Shown: positions 1 through 8,236, numbered from the stretch's first letter. The stretch is DNA of 34,510 bases from Acidimicrobiaceae bacterium (GCA_030837965.1 JAUTXP010000064.1:1-34510), one strand, 5' to 3'. Notes: generated by a model from the letters alone, not told the origin. A program made the numbers and translations.

Positions 1-33
1 GGCCCTCCGCCGGGCCACCGCCGGAAGGCTCAT

Positions 34-64
34 CTTTTCCACAGCAGCAGGTGCTGTGGAAAAG
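34..64. repeat. 13-bp perfect inverted repeat upstream of ftsK
   Basis: Arms 34-46 and 52-64 (CTTTTCCACAGCA and its exact complement) enclose a 5-nt loop. Past one T/T mismatch the pairing resumes for 4 bp (29-32 with 66-69). It could be a terminator for an upstream gene, although no T-run follows. Each arm also contains TTTTCCACA, one base from the E. coli DnaA-box consensus TTATCCACA, so a protein-binding palindrome is the alternative. The structure is seen directly; its role is not. Confidence 0.6.
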
Positions 65-110
65 TTGAGAGCCCGGTGACGGTGGGGCTGGTGTTACGGT
101 TGTTGTCATT

Positions 111-2468
111 GTGACGACGAAGACCAAGCGCCGTCCCCCGGCCAAGAAGAAGCCCGCGACCCGCCGTCCGGCCGCCCGCAAGGGCGCCCGGCGCCCGGCC
201 AGAAAGGGCCCGTCGGCCGCAGCCCGTCTGCGCCAGGGGCTGGCGACCCACTTGGGCCGACAGTCCGACGACGTGTGGGGCATCGTGCTGATCGTGGCGG
301 GCCTGCTCAGCGCGCTGGGCATCTACGCAGACCTGACCGGGCCCGCGGGACATGCCATCAGGGACGGGGCCGGGGCCGTGCTCGGATGGGGCAGGCTGCT
401 GCTGCCGCTGGGCCTGATCGGCGTCGGGACGGTTCTGGTCCAAGGCCGCGGCAGGCACGAGCCCGCCCGGGCCGTCATCGGCTTCGCCTTCCTGGTTCTC
501 GCCGTCACCGGCCTGCTCCATGTGCACGACCCGTCCGCGCCGCGTGCGGACGCCGGCGGCTTGCTCGGCGCGGCGGTGGGAGGACCGCTGCGGTCCCTTC
601 TCGCCGCGTGGGGGGCGGGCATCGTCCTGGCCACCCTGGCCCTCCTGGCCGTGCTGATCCTGACCCGCACGTCGGTGCGCGCCGCCTGGCACCTGATCGC
701 CGACAAGTCGGCCAAGACCTTTTGGTGGGTTCAACGCCTGGGCGACGAGCGGCCCGATGAAGATGAGGCCGGGTCGCCCGCGAGCGCGAGGGCCCGCAAG
801 CCCCGAGCGGCCAAGGCCGGCGCGACGCCGGACGAAGCCGCGGCCATGGACGGCGAAGCCCCCGACAGCGCGGGCGGCGCTGACGCCCCGTCCGGGATCG
901 AGGTCAGCCTGCCGCCCCTTCCGCCCGCCGACACCGGCCACCAACTGGCCATCGAGCTGGGCCCGGCCGCGGCCAAGGGCCAATGGAAGCTCCCGCCCAT
1001 CAACCTGCTGACCAAGGGCACAGCCCAAGAGCTCGACCGACGCGCCCTGGAGTCACGAGGCCGGGTCCTCGAAGAGTCGTTGGCGGGCCATGGCGTGGAG
1101 ACCCGCCTGGTTGGCATGACCGTCGGCCCGACCGTCACGCGTTATGAGTTGGAATTGGGCGCGGGCGTCAAGGTGGCCCGCGTCACCAGCCTGCAAAAGG
1201 ACATCGCCTACGCCATGGCCGCGCCCGATATCCGGCTGCTGGCTCCTATCCCCGGCCGCTCCGCCATCGGCGTCGAGGTCCCCAACACCCATCGCCAGCT
1301 TGTGGCCCTCCACGACATCCTGGCCAGCGACGAGGCCCGAAGGGCCACCCATCCGCTCGAGGTGGCCATGGGCCGCGACATCGCGGGCAGGCCCGTGATG
1401 GAGAGCCTGTCGGCCATGCCCCACATCCTCATCGCGGGGGCGACCGGCGCGGGCAAGTCGTCGTGCATCAACAGCCTGCTCACGTCCATCCTCGTGCGGG
1501 CCACGCCCGACCACGTGCGCATGATCCTGATCGACCCCAAGCGGGTGGAGCTCAACCAGTACAACGGCTTGCCCCACCTGCTCACCCAGGTCGTCATCAA
1601 CCCGAAGAAGGCGGCCAACGCGCTGGCCTGGGCCGTGCACGAGATGGAGCGGCGCACCGACCTGCTGGCCGAGGTGGGGGTGCGGGACATCTCCGGCTAC
1701 AACGCGGCCTTCGACCGCGGCGACCTGACCGCCGACCCGGCCACGCCCGACTTGGGGCGCGCGGGCGCCCCGGGTGTGGTCTACGAGCGCCTGCCTTACA
1801 TCCTCGTGGTGGTGGACGAGCTCAACGACTTGATGATGGTGGCGGCGCGCGACGTCGAGAACTCGATCATGCGCATCGCCCAGATGGGCCGGGCCTTCGG
1901 CATCCATCTGGTCATTGCCACGCAGCGGCCTTCGGTCGACGTCATCACCGGCGTCATCAAGGCCAACGTCCCGTCCCGACTGGCGTTCGCCGTGTCCTCG
2001 CTGGCCGACAGCAGGGTCATCCTCGACCAGCCCGGAGCCGAGCGCCTGATCGGCAAGGGCGACATGCTCCTGCTCACGGCCTCGTCCTCAGTCCCTCGTC
2101 GCATCCAAGCCCCGTGGGTCAGCGAGGAGGAGGTCCGCAAGGTGGTGGGCCACTGGAAGCGACAGGCCCAGCCCAACTACGTCGAGGGTGTCGAGGGCGC
2201 GGACCATGCGGGGGCCAACGGCGGAAACGGCTTCGGCGACGACGATGACGACGACATGCTCGACCAGGCCATGGAGTTGGTGGTGCGGTCGCAGCTCGGC
2301 TCCACCTCGATGTTGCAGCGCAAGCTCCGGGTCGGCTTCGCTCGGGCGGGCCGGCTCATGGACCTGTTGGAGCAGCGAGGGGTGGTCGGGCCTTCAGAAG
2401 GGTCGAAGGCCAGGGCCGTGCTCATGACCCTCGAGGAGCTGGACGCCCGAAAAACCTCGGTGGAATAA
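111..2468 (+). CDS. ftsK: FtsK/SpoIIIE-family DNA translocase
   Basis: Septum-anchored ATP-driven DNA pump that clears and segregates chromosome termini at division. It has 785 aa from a GTG start. A very basic Lys/Arg/Pro/Ala-rich N-terminus (residues 1-50) is followed by four predicted membrane helices (about 55-74, 95-111, 121-138, 165-186). An acidic/Ala-rich linker runs to about 270. The motor has Walker A GATGAGKSS near 443 and Walker B ILVVVDEL near 564. An Asp run near 713 precedes the C-terminal winged-helix gamma domain (about 718-785), which in the family reads KOPS polarity sequences. The linker is shorter than in E. coli FtsK, as is usual for SpoIIIE-like actinobacterial proteins. 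TACGGT at 95-100 could be its -10 element. The family call is very secure. Confidence 0.96.
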   Translation: MTTKTKRRPPAKKKPATRRPAARKGARRPARKGPSAAARLRQGLATHLGRQSDDVWGIVLIVAGLLSALGIYADLTGPAGHAIRDGAGAVLGWGRLLLPLGLIGVGTVLVQGRGRHEPARAVIGFAFLVLAVTGLLHVHDPSAPRADAGGLLGAAVGGPLRSLLAAWGAGIVLATLALLAVLILTRTSVRAAWHLIADKSAKTFWWVQRLGDERPDEDEAGSPASARARKPRAAKAGATPDEAAAMDGEAPDSAGGADAPSGIEVSLPPLPPADTGHQLAIELGPAAAKGQWKLPPINLLTKGTAQELDRRALESRGRVLEESLAGHGVETRLVGMTVGPTVTRYELELGAGVKVARVTSLQKDIAYAMAAPDIRLLAPIPGRSAIGVEVPNTHRQLVALHDILASDEARRATHPLEVAMGRDIAGRPVMESLSAMPHILIAGATGAGKSSCINSLLTSILVRATPDHVRMILIDPKRVELNQYNGLPHLLTQVVINPKKAANALAWAVHEMERRTDLLAEVGVRDISGYNAAFDRGDLTADPATPDLGRAGAPGVVYERLPYILVVVDELNDLMMVAARDVENSIMRIAQMGRAFGIHLVIATQRPSVDVITGVIKANVPSRLAFAVSSLADSRVILDQPGAERLIGKGDMLLLTASSSVPRRIQAPWVSEEEVRKVVGHWKRQAQPNYVEGVEGADHAGANGGNGFGDDDDDDMLDQAMELVVRSQLGSTSMLQRKLRVGFARAGRLMDLLEQRGVVGPSEGSKARAVLMTLEELDARKTSVE

Positions 2469-2544
2469 GGGATTTCCAAGGCTCGACGCGAAAAGGGCCG
2501 CCCACACCGGACAAGCATGAGACGTTTTCTTCGGACAGACGCGA

Positions 2545-2574
2545 CGAGGCGCCCACGTCGTTGTGGGCGCCTCG
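2545..2574. terminator. Hairpin after ftsK
   Basis: Perfect 12-bp stem (2545-2556 with 2563-2574, CGAGGCGCCCAC) with a 6-nt loop, 77 nt past the ftsK stop. Two further hairpins follow: 2585-2592 with 2598-2605, and 2614-2619 with 2628-2633, the last overlapping the end of the minus-strand gene. Convergent placement suggests a bidirectional termination zone. There is no clear T-tract. Confidence 0.55.
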
Positions 2575-2623
2575 CTGATTTCGCCAGCCGCTGAACGAGC
2601 GGCTGTATTGAGTGGCCGCTGAA

Positions 2624-2953
2624 CTAGGCGGCCATGCTGCGGGGGCCGCTCATCGGATGGCGGACCTCCGGAGCATCCCCCTCGGACGAGCCGAGGAAGT
2701 GGAACACCGCTCGCCACACGGAGGTGGTGCCGGCCAAGATCAGGCCGGTGATCGCCGTGCCCATCCAGTCCTCCCTGAAGCCCGTCCTCCAGGCGTCGGT
2801 CACCGAGTAGTCGATGGCGAACGCACCGGCGACGGCCAGGGCCGACGTGATGAAGGAGTGGTAGCGGGTAAGCGCAGGTACCAGGTCCTCGAGCAGGTCG
2901 ACAACCTTGAACAGCGCCAGGCCAAGCAAGATGACGACTGCAAATGCGTACAT
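2624..2953 (-). CDS. Small three-helix membrane protein, function unknown
   Basis: 109 aa from the ATG at 2953, which has a GGAG ribosome-binding site 9 nt upstream; a longer upstream reading (to 3034) lacks such support. It begins MYAFAVVILLGLALFKVVDL, a first membrane helix with no charged lead. A second hydrophobic segment (about 37-52) and a third (about 70-88) follow, then a short polar tail. The size and topology resemble phage-holin or small integral membrane proteins, but I recognise no family motif. It converges on ftsK and diverges from homoserine kinase. Reality as a gene is supported by the ribosome-binding site, the hydrophobic pattern and the flanking hairpins; no function is claimed. 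Confidence 0.7.
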   Translation of the reverse strand: MYAFAVVILLGLALFKVVDLLEDLVPALTRYHSFITSALAVAGAFAIDYSVTDAWRTGFREDWMGTAITGLILAGTTSVWRAVFHFLGSSEGDAPEVRHPMSGPRSMAA

Positions 2954-3050
2954 GTTTTCTTCTCCTGACAGGAGGGTCGTGGTGCTCCCGTCGCCATGTC
3001 TGACCGGACACCGCTGGCAGAAGTAACAACGCAATTAGGCTCCCGCGACC

Positions 3051-3899
3051 ATGCGCGCCAAAGCCCCCGCGTCGTCGGCCAACCTGGGGCCTGGCTTCGA
3101 CACGCTGGCCTTGGCCCTGACCCTCTACGTCGAGGTCGAGGTGACCGAGGCCGACCGGCTCGTGGTGACGGCCGAGGGTGAGGGCGTCGAACTCCCCGCC
3201 GACGCCACCCATCTGGCGGCGCGCGTAGCGGCGAGCGTCGTCGGCCATGACCGCCTTGCCATCCACGTGCGGTCGGAGATCCCGGTGGGACGGGGCTTGG
3301 GCTCGTCGGCCGCATTGGCCGCGGCCGCAGCGGCGGCGGCGGGCGCACCGGACCCCTTGGCTGTGGCCGCCGAGGTGGACGGGCATCCCGAGAACGCGGC
3401 CGCGTCCGTGGCGGGCGGTCTGGTGACCGCCACCACCATTGAAGGACAGGCCGTCGTCACGCCGCTGCTCCTCGACGCGAACTTGGCCTTCGTGGTCCTC
3501 ATCCCCGATCGCACGCTGCCCACCAAAGAGGCGCGCGCCGCGCTTCCTTCGTCGGTGCCCCACAAGGACGCAGCCTTCAACCTGGGCCGCATGGGCCTGC
3601 TGCTGTCCGGCCTGGCCGATGCGACCCGCCTGCGACCCGAGGCCATGCACGACCGCCTCCATCAGCACCAGCGGGCGCCGCTGTTCCCGGAGGCCGACGC
3701 GCTGTTGGCCGGGCTGGTCGACGCGGGCGCGTCGGCATCGTGCTGGTCGGGGGCGGGGCCGACGCTGCTGGGCGTGTGCCTGCGCTCGGCCGCGGCCGAG
3801 GTGCGGGCCCGCGGCGAGGCCCTGTTGTCGGCCCACGGCGTGGCCGGAAAGGCGCTGGTCCTCGAGGCCGACCGGCAGGGCCTGACCGTCGTCGCCTGA
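3051..3899 (+). CDS. thrB: Homoserine kinase (GHMP family)
   Basis: Phosphorylates L-homoserine with ATP in the threonine branch of the aspartate pathway; cytosolic. It has 282 aa. The N-terminus carries the ThrB signature PASSANLGPGFD (residues 6-17). The GHMP ATP-loop PVGRGLGSSAA lies near 79-89 and runs into an alanine-rich helix. A C-terminal glycine-rich SGAGPTLLG loop (near 235) is as expected for GHMP kinases. The length is slightly below the usual 300 aa. TAGGCT (3036-3041) lies 9 nt before the ATG, so the leader would be only a few nucleotides. hom and thrC are not adjacent, so this is a stand-alone gene here. Confidence 0.92.
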   Translation: MRAKAPASSANLGPGFDTLALALTLYVEVEVTEADRLVVTAEGEGVELPADATHLAARVAASVVGHDRLAIHVRSEIPVGRGLGSSAALAAAAAAAAGAPDPLAVAAEVDGHPENAAASVAGGLVTATTIEGQAVVTPLLLDANLAFVVLIPDRTLPTKEARAALPSSVPHKDAAFNLGRMGLLLSGLADATRLRPEAMHDRLHQHQRAPLFPEADALLAGLVDAGASASCWSGAGPTLLGVCLRSAAAEVRARGEALLSAHGVAGKALVLEADRQGLTVVA

Positions 3900-3966
3900 G
3901 CATGTGGAGCCCATCCACGCCTGACCATCACCGGTTGCCACGCTCGCGTGGGCTACGGTCCTCGGC

Positions 3967-4119
3967 ATGGCTACGTACGAGGGCTACTGCGTCAAGTGCC
4001 GCGAGAAGCGGGAGTTCGACGGCGAGGTCAAGGAGATGGCCAACGGCCGTCGCGCCGCTCAAGGCACTTGCCCGGTCTGCGGAACGAAGATGAACCGCAT
4101 GCTGGGCAAGAACGGCTGA
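3967..4119 (+). CDS. DUF5679-type zinc-ribbon microprotein
   Basis: A 50-aa protein with two CxxC pairs (C8/C11 and C35/C38) in the order YCVKC ... GTCPVCGTKM, followed by a basic tail. This matches small DUF5679 proteins common in Actinobacteria and Chloroflexi, whose function is unknown; zinc binding is inferred from the cysteines. TACGGT at 3954-3959 ends 7 nt before the ATG and there is no Shine-Dalgarno, so a leaderless transcript is likely. A short palindrome, CCACGC-TC-GCGTGG (3938-3951), lies directly upstream of the -10 and could be an operator. Confidence 0.8.
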   Translation: MATYEGYCVKCREKREFDGEVKEMANGRRAAQGTCPVCGTKMNRMLGKNG

Positions 4120-4154
4120 CCCTTTCGGGCCAAGCCCGCGGATAGCTTTCGGGC

Positions 4155-4520
4155 GTGCCGTCCCAGCCGTCCCGCGAGCTCGTCGCACTCGCCAACCCTC
4201 ATCCCGGTCGGGACTACGAGGTCCGTTGCGAGACCCCGGAGTTCACCTGCGTCTGCCCCATGACGGGGCAGCCCGACTTCGCCACCGTGCGCGTCTCGTA
4301 CGTGCCCGGTGCGTCGATCGTCGAGCTGAAGTCGCTGAAGCTCTACTTGTGGAGCTACCGGAACGAGGGGGCCTTCCACGAGGACGTCACCAACCGCATC
4401 CTCGACGACCTCGTCGCGGCCATCGGGCCTCGACGCATGACGGTCACGACGGACTGGCTGGTGCGCGGCGGCATCCACACGGTGGTCGAGGCGACGCATG
4501 TCGGGGACGATCGGTCGTAG
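4155..4520 (+). CDS. queF: NADPH-dependent 7-cyano-7-deazaguanine reductase
   Basis: Reduces preQ0 to preQ1 in queuosine biosynthesis. It has 121 aa from GTG and belongs to the short, single-domain type I form. Visible signatures are [13 protein letters not shown] (30-42) with the nucleophilic Cys34 and the Asp of QPDF, then [16 protein letters not shown] (57-72) and [13 protein letters not shown], with the substrate-binding Glu near 76. TAGCTT (4143-4148) sits 6 nt before the GTG, suggesting a leaderless mRNA. No queC, queD, queE, queA or tgt occurs in the window, so its preQ0 source is encoded elsewhere or salvaged. Confidence 0.93.
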   Translation: MPSQPSRELVALANPHPGRDYEVRCETPEFTCVCPMTGQPDFATVRVSYVPGASIVELKSLKLYLWSYRNEGAFHEDVTNRILDDLVAAIGPRRMTVTTDWLVRGGIHTVVEATHVGDDRS

Positions 4521-4562
4521 CCTGATGTCGTGGCCTTCAAGCCTGATGTCATGGCCTTCAAG
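4521..4562 (+). repeat. 21-bp tandem duplication at a gene start
   Basis: Two adjacent 21-bp copies (4521-4541 and 4542-4562) differ at one base, G4530 versus A4551. Each copy therefore contains its own possible start codon, GTG 4530 or ATG 4551, in the same frame (7 codons apart). Only the first copy is preceded by TAGCCT (4518-4523), which reuses the queF stop codon as part of a possible -10. Confidence 0.9.
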
Positions 4563-5006
4563 CGTGCGGCGTCCAAGATCGGGCTGCCGCTGCTCGGCCT
4601 GCTGATCGCCATCGGGCTGTCGACCGTGGTGGCCGCCACCTACCTGTCCATCACGCGCGACACCGGCGTCGGGTCGTTCACGCCTAGCGCGCTGCCCGCC
4701 GAAGAGGCAGTCACGACTACGACGGCACCCACCCCGGTGACCGGTCCCGACGTGCCGACCACCACGACCTCGGCGTTGGCTGTTCCTGGTCCCGCGTCAG
4801 GCGCCGCGACGTCGTCGGCACCTTCGCCTGCACCGCTGCGCAGCACGCCCCGGCCCACGGGCGCCTCCTCCCCGACCACCGCGGCGCGCGCCACGACCAC
4901 GACCACCGAGGACCGGCCGCCGCCTTCCACCACGACCACGACCCGCTGCGACAACTCGGGCAAAGGCAACTGCCGGGGCCGGGGCAGCGGAGGCGACGAC
5001 GACTAG
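4530..5006 (+). CDS. Membrane-anchored Thr/Ser/Pro-rich exported protein
   Basis: 158 aa. A short N-terminus leads into one hydrophobic segment (about 17-38, LPLLGLLIAIGLSTVVAATY), probably an uncleaved signal anchor. Residues 60-140 are dominated by Thr, Pro, Ala and Ser with many TTTT runs, typical of disordered wall-spanning or O-glycosylated stalks. The end has two cysteines (near 139 and 147) and an Asp cluster. No family is recognised. The start is ambiguous between GTG 4530, placed 6 nt after a possible -10 that overlaps the queF stop, and ATG 4551 in the duplicated copy. Confidence 0.65.
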   Translation: MAFKPDVMAFKRAASKIGLPLLGLLIAIGLSTVVAATYLSITRDTGVGSFTPSALPAEEAVTTTTAPTPVTGPDVPTTTTSALAVPGPASGAATSSAPSPAPLRSTPRPTGASSPTTAARATTTTTEDRPPPSTTTTTRCDNSGKGNCRGRGSGGDDD

Positions 5007-5044
5007 TTGGCGGCCGGCCGGCCGGCGGCGGCCGTGGCAGGTGA

Positions 5045-6640
5045 TCAGGCCGTGATCGGGATCTCCAAAAGCGCCGGGCCGCCCGCGTCCAGCGCGGCGC
5101 GCATGGCATCGCCGATGTCGTCGGCGTGGTCGATGCGCTGCCCGGGCACGCCCATGGACTGGGCCAGGCTGACGAAGTCGACCGGCGGGTCGTCCAGGTT
5201 CATCCCCACGTAGTTGCCGCTGCGGGCGGCCTCGTCCTTGCGTCCGTCGAGAGCCCGCTTGAGGATGAGGTACTGGCGGTTGTCGACCACCGCGAAGACG
5301 ACGGGCAACCGGTGGGCGGCCGCCGTCCACAAGGCCTGGGGCGAGTACATGGCCGAGCCGTCGCCCACCACGCACAGGACGGGCGCGTCGTCGAGGCCGA
5401 GGGACACGCCGACGGCCGCGGGCATGCCCCAGCCCAGCCCGCCGCCGCGTGCGAAGAAGTACCGGCGGGGCTCGGTGTTGCGGTGAAAGCCGCGCACATA
5501 ACTGCCGGTGGTGATGGCCTCGTCGACCACGGCCGTCTCTGGCGGGAGCGCGTGCAGCAGGGCATGGGCCGCGGCCATTGGATGCATGGGCGCTGGGCCG
5601 TAGCGGCCGAGCGCGGTCTCGGTGAGGTCGGACTGGTCGTTGGCCACCGCGGGGCGGGCGGTGAGCTGGGGCAGAAGAGCCTCGATGGTGGCGGCCGGGT
5701 CGCCGACCAGGGCCAGTCGGGCCGGATGGGTGCGGCCCAGGCGGGTCGGGTCCGGTGAGACGTGCAGCAGCTCGACGTGCTCGGGGACGGCCGGGCCCGG
5801 GGAGTAGGGGTAGACGAGGAAGGGGTGGGCGCCGATGGCCAGGACTGTGCGGTAGCGGCCCAGCACGCCTGCCATCGCCGTCGCCGTGGCGGGCAGCGGA
5901 CCTGCGAACAGCGGGTGGTGGTTGGGGAAGACAAGCGAGCTGTGCAACGACGCCGCGTGCACGACGCAGCCCAGCGTCTCCGCCAGTCGCACGGTGAGAG
6001 GCACGGCGTCGCTGGCCTCGTCGGCCACGACGATGGCCAACTCGCCCGCCTCGGTGTCGTTGAGGATCGCGGCCAACTGGGGCAGGTCGGCGGGCACGGT
6101 GCGCCGGTCGATGACCGACTTGGGCGGCACTGGCGCGTCGCCCTCCTCGTCGAGCAGGTCCATGGGCAGCGACACGAAGACCGGTCCGGTTGGCGGCGAG
6201 GCCGCGTCGTTGAAGGCCCGTCGCAGCACGGTGCCCAACTCGGCCAGGTTCAACGCCTCGTGGACCCGCTTGGCCACCGGCCGGGCCAGGCCGACGAGGT
6301 CGCCGCCCAGGAGGGGGTCGGTGAAGAGGTGGCGTCGATCCTGTTGGCCCGCGGTCACGACCAGAGGAGTGCCGTTGGCCACCGCGTTGGTGAGGTTGCC
6401 GATGGCGTTGCCCAGCCCGGCCGACGTGTGCAGGTTGACGAAGGCGGGCCTGCCCGTGGCCTGCGCGTAGCCGTCGGCCATGCCCACGACGGATGCCTCT
6501 TGCAGAGCCAGGACGTAGGTGATGTCGGGCCGGGCGGCCAGTGCGTCGATGACGGGCAGCTCGGTGGTGCCCGGATTGCCGAAGACGTGGGTGACGCCTT
6601 CGGAGTCGAGGACTTCGAGGAGGGCGTCCCTGCCTTTCAC
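5045..6640 (-). CDS. mdlC: Benzoylformate decarboxylase-like ThDP enzyme
   Basis: A thiamine-diphosphate 2-oxoacid decarboxylase of 531 aa, the size of Pseudomonas MdlC. The N-terminal pyrimidine-binding domain has FGNPGTTELP (20-29) and LALQEASVVG with the ThDP-activating Glu48. NLHTSAGLGN contains His71, equivalent to MdlC His70. NHHPLFAGPLP near 265-275 supplies the second catalytic His region. The C-terminal ThDP/Mg motif begins GDGSAMYS near 425 and ends VDNRQY. MdlC Ser26 is Thr here, so the exact substrate is uncertain; phenylglyoxylate or another aromatic 2-oxoacid is likely. The GTG start at 6640 overlaps the stop of the upstream gene (GTGA), implying translational coupling. Confidence 0.85.
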   Translation of the reverse strand: MKGRDALLEVLDSEGVTHVFGNPGTTELPVIDALAARPDITYVLALQEASVVGMADGYAQATGRPAFVNLHTSAGLGNAIGNLTNAVANGTPLVVTAGQQDRRHLFTDPLLGGDLVGLARPVAKRVHEALNLAELGTVLRRAFNDAASPPTGPVFVSLPMDLLDEEGDAPVPPKSVIDRRTVPADLPQLAAILNDTEAGELAIVVADEASDAVPLTVRLAETLGCVVHAASLHSSLVFPNHHPLFAGPLPATATAMAGVLGRYRTVLAIGAHPFLVYPYSPGPAVPEHVELLHVSPDPTRLGRTHPARLALVGDPAATIEALLPQLTARPAVANDQSDLTETALGRYGPAPMHPMAAAHALLHALPPETAVVDEAITTGSYVRGFHRNTEPRRYFFARGGGLGWGMPAAVGVSLGLDDAPVLCVVGDGSAMYSPQALWTAAAHRLPVVFAVVDNRQYLILKRALDGRKDEAARSGNYVGMNLDDPPVDFVSLAQSMGVPGQRIDHADDIGDAMRAALDAGGPALLEIPITA

Positions 6641-6894
6641 AGGTGCTCGGCCGCGGCGGCCTGCACGGCCTCGACGATGGGCTCCCACGCCGCGCCCGCG
6701 GTGCGGGTCACGGTGACGAAGTCGTTGACGCCGAAGATGGCAGCCACGCCGGGGGCCGCGAACACGGCTTGGGCGAACGGGTTGGACGCGGCCTCGGCCT
6801 CGCTGTTGAAGGACAGCGTGTCGGGCAGGGTCACGTCCAGTTGGAAGCGCAGGGCGTTCGGATTGGGGGACGGCGAGGGCTCGGCGGTGGCCAT
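6637..6894 (-). CDS. Nfu/NifU N-terminal-domain protein
   Basis: 85 aa matching the Nfu_N (PF08712-type) domain: NPNALRFQL near the start, SFNSEAEAASNPFAQAVFA, then PGVAAIFGVNDFVTVTR and a final helix. The CxxC-bearing NifU domain that binds Fe-S clusters in full Nfu proteins is absent and there are no cysteines, so it cannot itself hold a cluster. ATG 6894 is preferred over the upstream ATG at 6927 because TACGAT (6903-6908 on this strand) lies 8 nt before it. Its stop overlaps the next gene's GTG. A role with the downstream decarboxylase is inferred from the coupling only. Confidence 0.75.
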   Translation of the reverse strand: MATAEPSPSPNPNALRFQLDVTLPDTLSFNSEAEAASNPFAQAVFAAPGVAAIFGVNDFVTVTRTAGAAWEPIVEAVQAAAAEHL

Positions 6895-6902
6895 GGCCGC
6901 GG

Positions 6903-6941
6903 ATCGTAGAGGGGAGGGCCGGGCCACGCGGCCGGTACCCT
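6903..6941. promoter_or_regulatory. Divergent -10 elements for the nfu-like gene and rimO
   Basis: On the minus strand TACGAT (6908 to 6903) ends 8 nt before the nfu-like ATG. On the plus strand TACCCT (6936-6941) ends 8 nt before the rimO GTG. Neither gene has a Shine-Dalgarno. The 55-bp interval therefore probably holds two near-leaderless promoters back to back. Confidence 0.55.
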
Positions 6942-6949
6942 GGGTCGCC

Positions 6950-8236
6950 GTGCCCGCCGCCCGCCGCTACTGGGTCGAGACGTTGGGCTGTCCGAAGAAC
7001 CAAGTCGACTCCGACAAGGTCGAGGGCGGCCTCCTCGCCGATGGCTATGTGCGCGCCGCGGGGCCAGAGGACGCCGATCTCGTCGTGGTCAACACGTGCG
7101 CCTTCATCGATGCGGCCAGGCAGGAGTCGGTGGACACGGTGCTGGCCCTGGCCGACGCCAAGGCCGACGACGCCAGGCTGGTGGTCACCGGCTGCATGGC
7201 CGAGCGCTACGGCGGGGAGTTGGCCGCGGCCCTGCCCGAAGCCGATCTGGTGGCGGGCTTCGGCGTGCCCGTCACCATCACGCTGGGCCGCAAAGGCGTT
7301 GGCGTTGGCGCTGGCGCCGGCGTTGGCGCGGCGGCCGACGTGGCCAAGCTCGACCTGCTCAACCTGCCCCGGCCTGCGTCCAGCGCGCCGTGGGCCTATG
7401 TGAAGGTGGCCGAGGGCTGCGACCGGCTGTGCGGGTTCTGCGCCATCCCCTCGTTCCGGGGCAAGCAGCGCTCCCGCACCGACGCGGCCATCCTGGCCGA
7501 GGTCGACGCCTTGCAGGCCGTCGAGATCGTGCTCGTCGCCCAGGACCTGGCCTCCTACGGCAAGGACCAAGGGCGGGCTGGTGCCATCGTCGGCCTGGTC
7601 GACGCCGTGGCCCAGCGAGTGCCTCGCGTGCGGCTCCTGTATCTCTATCCATCGGACCTCAGCGACGCGCTCATCGACGCGGTCGGCGCCACTGGGGTGC
7701 CCTACTTCGACCTGTCGCTCCAGCACGTGTCCAAGCCCTTGTTGCGGCGCATGCGCCGATGGGGCGACGGCGACCGCTTCCTCGGCCGCATCGACGACAT
7801 CCGGTCGCGCTTTCCCGAAGCCGCCTTCCGGTCGAACTTCATCGTCGGCTATCCCGGTGAGACCGAGGCCGATCACGATCAGCTCCTGGCCTTCGTGCAG
7901 GAGGCCCAGCTCGACTGGTGCGGATTCTTCTCCTACTCCAAGGAGGACGGGACGTACGCGGCCGACCTCGACGGCGAGGTGCCGGCCGGGCTGGTACGTG
8001 ATCGACTGGCCGAGCTGACCGAGTTGCAGGACGGCATCACGGCCCGCCGGCGCCAGGACTTGATCGGCACGACCGTCGAGGTGCTGGTCGACCGGCCCGG
8101 CGTCGGCCGCACCCATCGCGAGGCGCCCGAGATCGACGGCGTCGTCCGGGTGCCGGTCGAGTTGGCCGTCGGCCGTTTCGCCAAGGTTCTCGTCACCGAC
8201 GCCGAGGGCCCCGACCTCGATGCCGAGGTGGCCTGA
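6950..8236 (+). CDS. rimO: Ribosomal protein S12 methylthiotransferase
   Basis: Radical-SAM enzyme that methylthiolates an aspartate of ribosomal protein S12. It has 428 aa from GTG 6950. The N-terminal UPF0004 domain carries LGCPKNQVDSD (C14), VVNTCAFID (C50) and VTGCMAERY (C82). The radical SAM cluster motif is C157-x3-C161-x2-C164 within EGCDRLCGFCAIP. CPKNQVDS and the YLYPSDL segment are RimO-like rather than MiaB-like. A TRAM-like C-terminus follows from about 360. A Gly/Val/Ala insert (116-128), encoded by a GGCGTT-type hexamer repeat, interrupts the linker before the radical SAM domain. It is followed closely by pgsA. Confidence 0.94.
   Translation: MPAARRYWVETLGCPKNQVDSDKVEGGLLADGYVRAAGPEDADLVVVNTCAFIDAARQESVDTVLALADAKADDARLVVTGCMAERYGGELAAALPEADLVAGFGVPVTITLGRKGVGVGAGAGVGAAADVAKLDLLNLPRPASSAPWAYVKVAEGCDRLCGFCAIPSFRGKQRSRTDAAILAEVDALQAVEIVLVAQDLASYGKDQGRAGAIVGLVDAVAQRVPRVRLLYLYPSDLSDALIDAVGATGVPYFDLSLQHVSKPLLRRMRRWGDGDRFLGRIDDIRSRFPEAAFRSNFIVGYPGETEADHDQLLAFVQEAQLDWCGFFSYSKEDGTYAADLDGEVPAGLVRDRLAELTELQDGITARRRQDLIGTTVEVLVDRPGVGRTHREAPEIDGVVRVPVELAVGRFAKVLVTDAEGPDLDAEVA
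7295..7330 (+). repeat. Hexanucleotide repeat inside rimO
   Basis: Six imperfect copies of GGCGTT (variants GGCGCT, GGCGCC, GGCGCG) encode an alternating Gly-Val/Ala stretch between the UPF0004 and radical SAM domains of rimO. Copy-number change by whole units would keep the frame. Confidence 0.8.
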
